Shown piece by piece: positions 17,069 to 24,830 of a stretch of 64,000 bases of DNA. This DNA is from Haloferax marinum (lineage in GTDB: Archaea; Halobacteriota; Halobacteria; Halobacteriales; Haloferacaceae), in contig NZ_WKJQ01000001.1 in the NCBI RefSeq assembly GCF_009674625.1, positions 1,612,001 to 1,676,000 of the forward strand. Reading direction: 5' to 3'. Made by a program: the position numbers and the translations under genes. How positions within the stretch are numbered: the first letter of the stretch is position 1; each line of letters starts with the position of its first letter. The notes under the pieces are model-generated. The model saw only the letters and a list, made by a program, of their open reading frames with translations, did not search any database and was not told where the DNA came from.

Positions 17069-18438
17069 ACGAGGGGTTCGACGAGTTCGCGTCCCGCCTC
17101 GAGGAGTGCAGAGACCGCGTCTTCGCTCCCTGCTTCGGCGTAGACACGCATCTTCGGTTCCGTCCCCGACGGACGGACGAGAAGCCACGACCCGTCGTCC
17201 AAGAGTAGTTTGAACCCGTCGAGCGTGACGACTTTGGCGATGTCACGGCCGGCGACCGTCTCCGGCAGTTCGTCGTCGAGTTCGTCGATGACGCGCGCTT
17301 TTTCCGCGTCCGGGCAGTCGATGCTTATCTTGTCGGCGACGATTTCGCCGTACTCGTCTTCGATACGGTCGAGGCGAGAGTCGAAGTCTTCCTCTGCGGC
17401 GGCGGCCGCCGCGAGCAGACCCATCAGCACGCCGTCTTTCTCGCGGACGTGGCCGCGGATGGAGAATCCACCAGACTCCTCGCCACCCATGAGCGCTTCG
17501 TGTTCGCGCATCGCGTCTGCGACCCACTTGAACCCGACCGCCGTCTCGTAGACTTCCTCACCGTGTGCCTCGGCGATTCGGTCGATGAGGAACGTCGTCG
17601 AGACGGTTCGGATGGCCGGCCCGGAGTCCGATTCGAGCAGGTAGTCGTAGACGGCGGCGAAAAAGAGGTTCTCGTCGAGGACGCCTCGCTCGGGCGTGGC
17701 GATTGCGAGTCGGTCGGCGTCGCCGTCGTTCGCGACACCGAGGTCGGCACCGATATCGATGAGTGCCTCGGCGAGTTCTTCGAGGTTCTCGGGAGAGGGT
17801 TCCGGTGGGTTGCCGCCGAAGTCGGGGTCGCGGTTACAGCGGAGTCGGACGACGTCCGCGCCGGCGGACTCTAAGAGGGCGTCGGTGACGCCGCGTCCAC
17901 TCCCGTGCATCGCGTCGTACGCGACTGTCAGGCCCGAGAGGTCGCCACCGACGAGTTCGAGGGCGTGGTCTGCGTGGGGCGAGACGACGTCGACGCGTTC
18001 GACAGTCCCGTGTTCGGACTCCGGGAGGAGGTCGGGTTCGGCGAGGTACGTGGCGACGGCGTCGGTCACTTCCGGGAGTGCAGGCGCACCGTCGGAGGGG
18101 ATGAACTTCACGCCGTTATACTCCGGCGGATTGTGCGACGCAGTGACCATGAGCGCACCCGAGAGGCCGCGGTCCGCGATAGCGTATGCGACGAGTGGCG
18201 TCGGGCAGTCACGTTCCGGCAGGAGGACGTCGAATCCGTTGCCCGCAACGACTTCCGCGAGCGACTCGGCGAATCCGGGCGACGTTTCGCGGGCGTCGTA
18301 GCCGACGAAGACGGGGTCGGTGTAGCCCTCTTCGCGGAGATAGTCGGCGACTGCCTGTCCGACGATTCGAACACGCTCGTCGGTGAACGTGTCCAGGGTG
18401 GCGCGCCACCCGTCGGTCCCAAAGGAGATTTCGTCCAT
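17065..18438 (-). CDS. Phosphoglucomutase/phosphomannomutase family protein
   Basis: A 457-residue alpha-D-phosphohexomutase. All four family loops are present: phosphoserine loop MVTASHNPPEYNG with Ser101, metal-binding loop DGDADR, sugar-binding loop GGEESGGFS and phosphate-binding loop RPSGTEPKMR. It interconverts hexose 1- and 6-phosphates (glucose, mannose or glucosamine), supplying nucleotide sugars for glycosylation and envelope polymers. Substrate preference is not clear from the sequence. Confidence 0.93.
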   Translation of the reverse strand: MDEISFGTDGWRATLDTFTDERVRIVGQAVADYLREEGYTDPVFVGYDARETSPGFAESLAEVVAGNGFDVLLPERDCPTPLVAYAIADRGLSGALMVTASHNPPEYNGVKFIPSDGAPALPEVTDAVATYLAEPDLLPESEHGTVERVDVVSPHADHALELVGGDLSGLTVAYDAMHGSGRGVTDALLESAGADVVRLRCNRDPDFGGNPPEPSPENLEELAEALIDIGADLGVANDGDADRLAIATPERGVLDENLFFAAVYDYLLESDSGPAIRTVSTTFLIDRIAEAHGEEVYETAVGFKWVADAMREHEALMGGEESGGFSIRGHVREKDGVLMGLLAAAAAAEEDFDSRLDRIEDEYGEIVADKISIDCPDAEKARVIDELDDELPETVAGRDIAKVVTLDGFKLLLDDGSWLLVRPSGTEPKMRVYAEAGSEDAVSALLEAGRELVEPLV

Positions 18439-18515
18439 ACGCGCACGTCGGCACGATGCGCCAAAAAACTACGTTACGACCCGACATATACCGTCATCAC
18501 AGTCGGCCAGCGGCG

Positions 18516-18755
18516 TCACAACTCGACCAGTGACAGTTTCTGCTCTCGTCTGAGCTGTTTGATTTCGTACTCGCGAGACATCGCTTTCGACTTCGAGTCG
18601 TACTCCTCGACGTGGACGAGTTCGACGGGCGTCCGCCCGCGCGTATACTTTGCGCCGTCGCCAGCGTTGTGTTCTGCGACACGTCGCTCGACGTCGGTCG
18701 TGTATCCAGTGTACAGCGACCCGTCGGTACACTGGAGGACGTAGACGAAGTGCAC
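18516..18755 (-). CDS. GIY-YIG domain endonuclease-like protein
   Basis: A 79-residue single-domain protein starting at GTG 18755. The GIY-YIG core reads FVYVLQCTDGSLYTGYT, with ERRVAEHN and the conserved Arg/Glu helices RTPVELVHVEEYDSKSKAMSREYEIKQL following. These are the UvrC-like/YhbQ class, presumed to cut DNA structures. A 50-nt stem-loop at 18750-18807 begins at its start codon. Confidence 0.85.
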   Translation of the reverse strand: MHFVYVLQCTDGSLYTGYTTDVERRVAEHNAGDGAKYTRGRTPVELVHVEEYDSKSKAMSREYEIKQLRREQKLSLVEL

Positions 18756-18807
18756 GAGAGAATGGTTCAGGGGCGAGGGTATGAACCCTGCGCCCGGCCC
18801 CGTGCAC
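18750..18807. other. Nested stem-loop next to the GIY-YIG start
   Basis: An outer pair GTGCACG (18750-18756) and CGTGCAC (18801-18807) encloses a hairpin in which gggcg-agggt pairs with accct-cgccc across an ATGA loop and one bulged G (about 18771-18795). The outer left arm overlaps the GTG start of the GIY-YIG gene. It is not a tRNA: there is no anticodon arm or D-arm. It could be a transcript leader structure or a protein-binding site. Confidence 0.6.
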
Positions 18808-18849
18808 GTGGTGTTGGCTTCGCGTGGTGGTCTTTGTTCGCTTCAGTGG

Positions 18850-18999
18850 TCATACAGTGCGGGCACGCTGTCGAGCGACCTCCGCGATTCCCGCGTTTGC
18901 CGAGCAGTTCGGACAAGCGAGAACTTGGCCGTGTTTGTCGGCAAAGACGCGCGCGAAGCGCTCTGAGACGTGTGACCCGCAGTGGTCACATACTGGCAT
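18850..18999 (-). CDS. Small zinc-ribbon protein (DUF7563-type)
   Basis: A 49-residue protein with CxxC at each end (PVCDHCGSHVSERFARVF and LACPNCSANAG), a single zinc ribbon, highly basic C-terminus (ARQRARTV). Haloarchaea encode several such tiny zinc proteins of unknown role. The start MPVCDHCG was chosen over a longer frame. It was found between the GIY-YIG gene and larB on the same strand. Family number from memory. Confidence 0.7.
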   Translation of the reverse strand: MPVCDHCGSHVSERFARVFADKHGQVLACPNCSANAGIAEVARQRARTV

Positions 19000-19187
19000 C
19001 GTTAGTGTATCCGGCAGCCACCAAGCCGGTACGTGGTACACCGTACCGTACACATATGAGGGCTTCGCGCGTGTGCGCGTGAGCGCTCTTTCGTGCACTT
19101 CCGTAGCGAGAAGGTGGCCGTTCGTCGACTAACTCAGAGAGTCGAACGCGGGTGTGTGCGAAACGAACGGCAGAATCGGACGAGTAA

Positions 19188-19946
19188 CTACGATTCGTTG
19201 CGGGCGTCGGACACTGCACGGGCGACCAACCCGGCCTGTGCCCCGGCGATGTAGCCAGCGTCGATGTTCACCACCGAGAGGACGGTACACGACTGAACCA
19301 TCCCGAGAAGTGCCGCCTCGCCGTCGCCGCCGTGGCCGTATCCGGTAGAGACGGGTAATCCAATCACGGGCGTATCGACCAGTCCGGCGACGACGGTGGG
19401 CAACGCACCCTCTCGGCCGGCGGCGACGACGAGTACGTCTACCTCGCGGAGCAGGTCGAGATGGTCGAGGACGCGCCCGAGGTGGGCGACGCCGACGTCT
19501 TCGACTCGTTCGACTGTCACGCCCATCTCGCGGAGGACGACGGCCGCTTCGCCAGCGGCCTCGGCGTCTGAGGTCCCGCCAGTGACGATACCAACGGTCG
19601 CGTCGATATCCGGACGCTCGAACGACGAGTCGAACGCGACGACGGTCTTCGCTCGGGCGTCACGGTCGATGGTACAGTCTGGGAGTGCATGGGAGACTGC
19701 TTCGGCGTGGGCGGCGCTGGCACGTGTGACGAGCGCCCGGCCGCTGGTTTCGACTGCTGCAACAGCGATTGTCGCAGTCTCCTCGGGAGTCTTTCCCTCC
19801 GCGAGGATGGCTTCCGGGACGCCACGCCGCGTCTCTCGGGCGGCGTCGAACCGTCCAGCACCGGTTGTCGCGTATCCCGCGAGTTGTGCTTCGGCCTCCG
19901 CGGGCGAGAGCGACCCGTCCGCGACGGCTTCCAGGATGTCGCGCAT
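19188..19946 (-). CDS. larB: Pyridinium-3,5-biscarboxylic acid mononucleotide synthase LarB
   Basis: A 252-residue protein. The N-terminus MRDILEAVADGSLSPAEAEAQL is followed by a helical segment (AILAEGKTPEETATIA) and a PurE/AIR-carboxylase-like C-terminal half (VGIVTGGTSDAEAAGEAAVVL, VDVLVVAAGREGALPTVVAGL, PVSTGYG). LarB carboxylates and hydrolyses nicotinic acid adenine dinucleotide in the first step of nickel-pincer nucleotide synthesis. LarE, the sulfur-insertion enzyme, is encoded at 26956. LarC and LarA are not in the window. Confidence 0.93.
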   Translation of the reverse strand: MRDILEAVADGSLSPAEAEAQLAGYATTGAGRFDAARETRRGVPEAILAEGKTPEETATIAVAAVETSGRALVTRASAAHAEAVSHALPDCTIDRDARAKTVVAFDSSFERPDIDATVGIVTGGTSDAEAAGEAAVVLREMGVTVERVEDVGVAHLGRVLDHLDLLREVDVLVVAAGREGALPTVVAGLVDTPVIGLPVSTGYGHGGDGEAALLGMVQSCTVLSVVNIDAGYIAGAQAGLVARAVSDARNES

Positions 19947-20097
19947 ATGGCCGCACGTACGCCTGAGGCGTACTCATACCCGTCGTTCTCCCCTCGCGGG
20001 GAGAAAACATATATAAGGGGAGATTCTTCCTCCCAAATTCGTCGTTAGAGAAGCGCCAAAACCCCCAAATACGGCGTTATTAACGTCCCATATAGGA

Positions 20098-20106
20098 ACA
20101 TTTATG
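20098..20106 (+). promoter_or_regulatory. TATA-like element of the histone-fold gene
   Basis: The string acatttatg is centred about 31 nt before ATG 20133. The whole 185-nt gap from 19947 is unusually A/T-rich compared with its surroundings, with further A/T strings (gttattaac, catatagg) that could be additional promoter elements. Confidence 0.45.
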
Positions 20107-20132
20107 TAGGGAGAATCGGTAGGATATTTTGT

Positions 20133-20300
20133 ATGGCAGACCTCATTGTCAAGGCAGCCGTCAAAGAAGCGCTCAAGGACAAAAACGTAGCCTCGGACTT
20201 CTACGACGCTCTCGACGAGGAAGTCTACGAGATCCTCGAAGACGCTGCACGCCGTGCGGAAGAGAACGACCGGAAGACGGTCCAGCCCCGCGACCTGTAA
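20133..20300 (+). CDS. Single histone-fold protein (DUF1931-type)
   Basis: A 55-residue protein: MADLIVKAAVKEALKDKNV, then DFYDALDEEVYEILEDAARRAEENDR and the terminal KTVQPRDL. The helix-loop-helix pattern and the RKTVQPRDL end resemble a histone fold of the DUF1931/CBF type, here shortened to about one fold. Acidic residues dominate and few Lys/Arg could contact DNA. A T-rich stretch (tttcttttatt, 20317-20327) follows as a likely terminator. Confidence 0.7.
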   Translation: MADLIVKAAVKEALKDKNVASDFYDALDEEVYEILEDAARRAEENDRKTVQPRDL

Positions 20301-20316
20301 ATCGGTCTAGAACTAC

Positions 20317-20328
20317 TTTCTTTTATTG
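20317..20328 (+). terminator. T-rich terminator after the histone-fold gene
   Basis: The string actttcttttat lies about 16-28 nt after the TAA at 20298-20300, without a convincing hairpin. It is compatible with intrinsic archaeal U-tract termination. Confidence 0.35.
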
Positions 20329-20417
20329 CAGACCGCAGAGCGGAAGCGCTCGGCAGCGGTGACGTGATACCCAGAAAAACGACGTCCGAGAGCGACGCGT
20401 CGGGGGACAGACGGCGG

Positions 20418-21104
20418 TCAGCAGTCGAGGACGTCCACGCCGTCTTCGGTGCCGACGTAGACAACATCCGCGAGACCGACGAAGATGCCGTGTTCGACGA
20501 CACCAGGGAGTGCCGACAGCGACGCTGCCAGTGCGGCGGGGTCGTCGATGGGTCCGAAGTCGCAGTCGAGGACGAGATTTCCGTTGTCGGTGACGACAGG
20601 GCCGTCTTTTCGCTCGGCACGGCGAAGTTCCGGGTCGCCGCCGAGGTCTGAGACGGCGGCCGCGACGGTCGTTCGAGCGGCGGGGAGCACTTCGACCGGA
20701 ACTGGGTGTGAGAGCACGTCTGCCACCTTCGACGGGTCTGCGACGACGAGGAACCGGTCTGCGAAGGCGTCGACGACTTTCTCGCGGGCGTGGGCCGCGC
20801 CGCCACCTTTCACGAGTGCGTCGCCGGCGACCTGGTCGGCACCGTCGATAGCGAGGTCTACGGCGTCGATTTCGTCGAGGTCGGCGAGCGGGATACCGCA
20901 CTCACGGGCGAGTTCGCGCGACGCGAACGAGGTTGGGACGCCGCGAACGTCCATCCCGTCGGCGACGAGGTCGCCGATAGCCCGGATGGCGAACGCCGTC
21001 GTACTCCCGGTTCCGAGGCCGACGACCATCCCGTCTTCGACCGCTTCGACCGCCGTCTCCGCGGCACGACGCTTCTGTTCGTCGGTTCCGCCGGTAGTCT
21101 TCAT
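20418..21104 (-). CDS. rpiA: Ribose-5-phosphate isomerase A
   Basis: A 228-residue RpiA. Family segments visible are MVVGLGTGSTTAFAIRAIG near the N-terminus, DLAIDGADQV, and ALVKGGGAAHAREKVVD. The enzyme interconverts ribulose 5-phosphate and ribose 5-phosphate, supplying ribose for nucleotides. Start at MKTTGGTDEQ was preferred to an upstream in-frame Met because the rest is atypical. It lies about 70 nt downstream of the Orc1/Cdc6 gene on the same strand. Confidence 0.94.
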   Translation of the reverse strand: MKTTGGTDEQKRRAAETAVEAVEDGMVVGLGTGSTTAFAIRAIGDLVADGMDVRGVPTSFASRELARECGIPLADLDEIDAVDLAIDGADQVAGDALVKGGGAAHAREKVVDAFADRFLVVADPSKVADVLSHPVPVEVLPAARTTVAAAVSDLGGDPELRRAERKDGPVVTDNGNLVLDCDFGPIDDPAALAASLSALPGVVEHGIFVGLADVVYVGTEDGVDVLDC

Positions 21105-21174
21105 GTCTGTGGCGACTCGGCCAGCGAGTAAAAATTGACCTGAAACGAGGCGGTGGGCGCGCTGTGAGTCCCGC

Positions 21175-22299
21175 TCAGAGACGGTCCAAGACGGCGTCGG
21201 CGTCGTAGGCCAGCGAGATGGCACGCGTTCGGCCGCGGCCTTCGATTTCGGTGTAGCGCGCCTCGATGACGCCGAGTTGGTCGAGTTTGTTCACGAGTTC
21301 GGAGTAGCGAGTGTAGCCCAGTCCGGTCTCTTCGTTGAACGCCTCGAACACCGCGCCAGCGCGTTCGCCGTCGAACTCGGCGACGACCCGGACGAGTTCG
21401 CGTTCTGGGTCCGACAGGCCGCGGAGACACCGCGAGAGGTGGACGTACTTCGACTTGTCGTACGAGGCTTCGACGTCCTCCATATCGACGGTTCGCGAGG
21501 CACGCATCTCGGCGTGGAGTCCGGCACGACGGAGGAGGTCGATACCGACCCGTAGGTCCCCGCTGTCGGCGGTGAGTTCCGCCACCCGGTCGAGTTCCGG
21601 GTCACCGACGACGTTGTCGTGGAACCCGCGTTTGCTCCGCCCGCGAAGGATGTCGACGATTTCGTTCACGTCGTAGCGGGGGAAGAACACCTCCTCGGGA
21701 CGGAAGACGCTCTGGACGCGGCTATCGAGTTCGTCGATGACGTCGAGCGAGAGGTCCGACGAGATGATGATGACGCCGATTCGCGCCCCGGTGTGCGCCT
21801 CGTGGGCGCGGAGGAGCGAGTAGAGCGTGTCGGACGCCTCGTTCTCGTAGAACAGGTAGTTGACGTCGTCGAGTGCGACGACGAGCACTTCGTCGTCTTC
21901 GACGAGGCGGTCGGTTATCTGTCCAAAGAGTTTCTTGAACGAGATGCCCGACGACGGGGGTTCGTACTCGAAGATGTGTTCGAAGACGCGCGAGAACACT
22001 GCGTAGCGGGTCGAATCGACCTGACAGTTTACGCGGACGGTCCGAACGCCCGACTGCGTGCCCAACTCGCCGAAGAGTTTCTGGACGGCAGTCGTCTTGC
22101 CCGTGCCGGGTGGACCACGAACCATGGTGTTCAGGGGGCGAGAGCCGCGAACTGCCGGGCGAAGCGCGTACTTCAGACTCCGGAGTTGACTCTCACGGTG
22201 GTCGAACGTCTCCGGGACGTGGTCAATCTCGAAGACGTGTTCGTCGCGGAACACCGTCTCGTCCCACGACAGCATCCCCTCTTCGGGGTCCTCCCTCAT
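21175..22299 (-). CDS. Orc1/Cdc6 family replication initiator paralogue
   Basis: A 374-residue AAA+ protein with Walker A GPPGTGKTT, Walker B LVVALDDVNYLF, sensor and lid segments (VIIISSDLSLDVIDELDSRV), followed by a C-terminal winged helix (GLGYTRYSELVNKLDQLGVI). These proteins bind origin repeats or act as regulators. Haloarchaea encode many paralogues. The gene is not accompanied by a repeat-rich A/T-rich origin; only 120 nt separate it from the next gene. Start MREDPEEGM was chosen to drop a basic upstream extension. Confidence 0.93.
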   Translation of the reverse strand: MREDPEEGMLSWDETVFRDEHVFEIDHVPETFDHRESQLRSLKYALRPAVRGSRPLNTMVRGPPGTGKTTAVQKLFGELGTQSGVRTVRVNCQVDSTRYAVFSRVFEHIFEYEPPSSGISFKKLFGQITDRLVEDDEVLVVALDDVNYLFYENEASDTLYSLLRAHEAHTGARIGVIIISSDLSLDVIDELDSRVQSVFRPEEVFFPRYDVNEIVDILRGRSKRGFHDNVVGDPELDRVAELTADSGDLRVGIDLLRRAGLHAEMRASRTVDMEDVEASYDKSKYVHLSRCLRGLSDPERELVRVVAEFDGERAGAVFEAFNEETGLGYTRYSELVNKLDQLGVIEARYTEIEGRGRTRAISLAYDADAVLDRL

Positions 22300-22391
22300 C
22301 GAATAGAGTACCACGCGCGGGGGACTTAATCGTTTACCGGCTATCGTCCGACGTGAGTCGGACTGGACAAGGTCCACTCACCGACCACAAA

Positions 22392-22399
22392 GTTAAAAA
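22392..22399 (+). promoter_or_regulatory. TATA-like element of the gene at 22420
   Basis: The string gttaaaaa is centred about 25 nt before ATG 22420 and lies in an A/T-rich patch between divergent genes. Confidence 0.45.
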
Positions 22400-22419
22400 A
22401 ACTACACGAAAGGAGTCGT

Positions 22420-22827
22420 ATGGCAACTCGACTACAACTCGTCGCGCTCCTCGTCTCACTCGCCCTCGTCGGCGGCGGTATCCTGAGTTTCGGATTCGTC
22501 GCTGACCGCGACTACACTTACCGATTCGACGGCGAGGTGACAGAGACACCGGAGTCGGTGCCGCCGCTGTACAGCGAGTTGTCCGAGTCCGAGCGAGGAT
22601 ACGTGGACCGCGCGCTCGCAGGCGAAGTCCTCCGGTTCGAAGAGAGTCCTGGACGCCTTCCGCAACTCGTCGAACGCGACGGTTCGTACTACGCGTTCGA
22701 CTACGCGGCGCACAACGACTACACTGACCCCGCGACGCTGGTGCCGCTGGGTTCGATTCTCGTCGGACTGGTCGCCCTCGTCGCCACGATTCGGTGGGAG
22801 GTGACGAGTCGGTACGTCACCTACTGA
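22420..22827 (+). CDS. Two-helix membrane protein with extracytoplasmic domain (DUF7979-like)
   Basis: A 135-residue protein with an N-terminal membrane helix (VALLVSLALVGGGILSFGFV), a soluble middle of about 75 residues rich in Tyr, Glu and Asp, and a C-terminal helix (ILVGLVALVATI). The soluble part, with ESERGYVDRALAGEVLRFEE and QLVERDGSYYAFDY, resembles the middle of the protein at 45117. Function unknown. The last bases overlap the end of the convergent gene at 22817. Confidence 0.65.
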   Translation: MATRLQLVALLVSLALVGGGILSFGFVADRDYTYRFDGEVTETPESVPPLYSELSESERGYVDRALAGEVLRFEESPGRLPQLVERDGSYYAFDYAAHNDYTDPATLVPLGSILVGLVALVATIRWEVTSRYVTY

Positions 22828-23080
22828 GTTGGTAAATCTGGTACCCCGCGATGAGTGCGACGAGGAAACCAACTCCCCCGACGCCGAGGGCGAGCGGGTT
22901 GGTCCCGCCGGACGCGAGTTCCCCCAGCGCGGGGAAGACGAACCCGAGGAGCGTGATTCCGAGGGCGAAGATGAGAAACAACAGATACACCGCCGTCCCC
23001 AACACGTCCCAGATTGCGTTCTTCGTGGCTCGGTACGTGAGTTCGTACTGTTCTTCGGAAGAGAGCGAGTCGGAGGGCAT
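22817..23080 (-). CDS. Small two-to-three-helix membrane protein
   Basis: An 87-residue protein: a short polar N-terminus (MPSDSLSSEEQYELTYRAT) followed by two long hydrophobic helices (VYLLFLIFALGITLLGFVFP and LALGVGGVGFLVALIAGYQIY). No family recognised. MPSDSLSS was taken as the start since the frame beyond it is unlike haloarchaeal protein. Its 3' end overlaps the gene at 22420 by 11 nt. Confidence 0.6.
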   Translation of the reverse strand: MPSDSLSSEEQYELTYRATKNAIWDVLGTAVYLLFLIFALGITLLGFVFPALGELASGGTNPLALGVGGVGFLVALIAGYQIYQLSR

Positions 23081-23487
23081 GGGACGAAATTGTCGGCGAG
23101 ATATTATAAATGAAGGTACAAAATAGCGATCGGGTCCCACAACTGAAGCCGCGGTTCGTCCGTGAACAGCCGGACCGAAGCCCAGTATCCAGTCCGAACA
23201 GACAATCAACCCTTCTGTAGCGATAATCTCTGCTTAATTGGACGGTCGAACGAGTAACTTTTCGTCAGTCCATCGATAGGACACCATATTCCTCTCGAGA
23301 CGAGACGCGCTTCACGAGACGCCGCACAGGAACGTCAACACCGGGGGACACGACCCAGACGCGACATCTCAGAAGGTGAGCGTGATGCCTCGCAGAGAAG
23401 AACCAGGAGTTCATCGAAGATGACCAACGCAGTACACGCTCACCATGCAGTCGCCCAGCCACAGAGTCTGAACGATGGGGTCTGCCG
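23081..23487. other. 407-nt gap without a recognised gene
   Basis: The stretch between the small membrane protein and the permease is A/T-richer at its left end (for instance attataaatgaaggtacaaaat at 23100-23120, probably promoter elements). A minus frame at 23265-23501 has poor codon bias and no family marks. I see no hairpin, repeat or RNA gene in it. A 5' leader for the permease or a decayed gene are both possible. Confidence 0.5.
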
Positions 23488-24711
23488 ATGACGCTCGTCA
23501 TCTCGATAGTGGTCGTCGTGACGCTCCTCGCACTGTCCGCGATACTGTATTCGAGCAGGGTCCAGAAATCAGAAGTCTATCAGGCGACTGTCGTCCCACT
23601 CGCCAACATCATGGACATCGGGTTCGTCGCGATGACGCCGATTATCGTGTTCATCATCGGACTCGAGTCGCCCCTCATCATGCTCGGGCTCTGTGCGCTC
23701 GGGTACACGATGGGGTGGGTCATGCGGTACAACATCCGGAAGTACGAACCGATAGCCGGCGGAAAGGGCGCGCTACACAACGTCGCGCGCCTCGGGCAGG
23801 CTTCCCTACTCGTCGCGTCGCTCGTGAACGTCGCCTACTACTTGCAGCTAATGGGTGCAGTCATCATCATACTCATCGCGGTGCCGCTGGGCGTGAACCT
23901 CGACCCCGGCGTCTCACGAGGGTCAGGACTCGCGGTTCTCTCACTCGTCGCCCTCGGGTTGATCGGTTTCTCCAGAGGGCTGGACCAACTCAACAAACTG
24001 GGCGAAAAGACGACTGCGTTCAACCTCGCGGCCATCACGGCAATCATCGTCGGATTCCTCGCGTACAACATCGACGCTGTGCTGGCAGGGGCCTGGGCAC
24101 TCCCCAATTACGACCCACCAGTGGGCTCAGAAGAGCTCCGGAAGATTCTCGGCCTCTTCGCCATCGTCCAGGGGTTCGAAGCGTCTCGGTACATCGGTTC
24201 GCAGTACAGTGCTGACCTCCGTATCAGGACGATGCGAATCGCACAAATCATCGCCACGATTGCCTTCGTCCTCTTCCCATTCGCCGCCCTCCTCCTCTTT
24301 GCGGATTACCGCCCAGATTCGGCCGACCCAATCTCGGTCGTCCTCATCGCGACAGTGGCGAGCCCTATCCTTCCGTGGCTCATCTTGCTCTTAGCGGTCG
24401 GGAGTCAAGCGTCGGCGGCAGTCAACGCAATCTCCTCACGCTCTGCGGTCCTGCTCGAACTCACCGAAGGAGGTGTCGAGCAGCGCTTCACGTATCCCAT
24501 CCTCGCTATCGGAGCCATCGCCGTCGTTCTCGTCACCGACGTGCTCTCGGCCGTCGCGATTGCCTCGCGGGTGTTCGCGGCGTTCTTTGCCATTCAGTGT
24601 GTCATCGCGCTCGTCATGGCCTCGCGCAACAACCAGTGGACGCGGTTCGTGGGCATCGGGCTGGTCGGTCTGGCGATGCTGACCATCGCTCTCTTCGGGA
24701 TACCGAGCTGA
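23488..24711 (+). CDS. Polytopic membrane permease-like protein, unknown substrate
   Basis: A 407-residue protein with about eleven hydrophobic segments and short loops. The organisation of paired small-residue helices and the length are those of LeuT-fold (APC/SSS-type) secondary transporters, but I cannot assign a subfamily. A short charged loop after helix three (NIRKYEPIAGGKGALHNVARLGQ) and an Asp in the middle (YNIDAVLAGAW) are the most polar regions. No transporter partner or regulator is next to it. It is followed by a strong two-hairpin terminator region. Confidence 0.6.
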   Translation: MTLVISIVVVVTLLALSAILYSSRVQKSEVYQATVVPLANIMDIGFVAMTPIIVFIIGLESPLIMLGLCALGYTMGWVMRYNIRKYEPIAGGKGALHNVARLGQASLLVASLVNVAYYLQLMGAVIIILIAVPLGVNLDPGVSRGSGLAVLSLVALGLIGFSRGLDQLNKLGEKTTAFNLAAITAIIVGFLAYNIDAVLAGAWALPNYDPPVGSEELRKILGLFAIVQGFEASRYIGSQYSADLRIRTMRIAQIIATIAFVLFPFAALLLFADYRPDSADPISVVLIATVASPILPWLILLLAVGSQASAAVNAISSRSAVLLELTEGGVEQRFTYPILAIGAIAVVLVTDVLSAVAIASRVFAAFFAIQCVIALVMASRNNQWTRFVGIGLVGLAMLTIALFGIPS

Positions 24712-24729
24712 GCTGAACCCCGAGTCGAA

Positions 24730-24770
24730 CCGCGAGCGAGGCCAACGGCCGAGGCTCGCGGGTATTTTTT
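24730..24770 (+). terminator. Hairpin with T6 tract after the permease gene
   Basis: CCGCGAGC (24730-24737) pairs with GCTCGCGG (24754-24761) around an inner GGCC-aac-GGCC stem, and six T follow at 24765-24770. It is 19 nt after the permease stop, and resembles a bacterial-type intrinsic terminator. Confidence 0.7.
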
Positions 24771-24778
24771 CCTCCAGG

Positions 24779-24824
24779 TTTTTGTGGTGAGCGGGTCGCC
24801 AGAGGCGACCCCGAACCACAAAAA
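24779..24824. terminator. Symmetric bidirectional terminator hairpin
   Basis: TTTTTGTGGT (24779-24788) pairs with ACCACAAAAA (24815-24824), and an inner GGGTCGCC (24793-24800) pairs with GGCGACCC (24804-24811). The A and T tracts make it active in both directions, between the convergent permease and MutS-like genes (stop at 24831). Confidence 0.7.
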
Positions 24825-24830
24825 GTGGGT

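Noticed and set aside
18750-18807. tRNA-like element
   Set aside because: Has stems and a GGGTTCA-like string but no acceptor-D-anticodon-T arrangement.
21175-22419. Replication origin next to the Orc1/Cdc6 gene
   Set aside because: The adjacent gap is only 120 nt, with no repeated origin-recognition motifs or long A/T-rich zone.
23265-23501. Minus-strand frame of 78 codons in the gap before the permease
   Set aside because: Arg/Val-rich, no similarity to a known family and the bias does not match haloarchaeal genes; I left the gap as unassigned.
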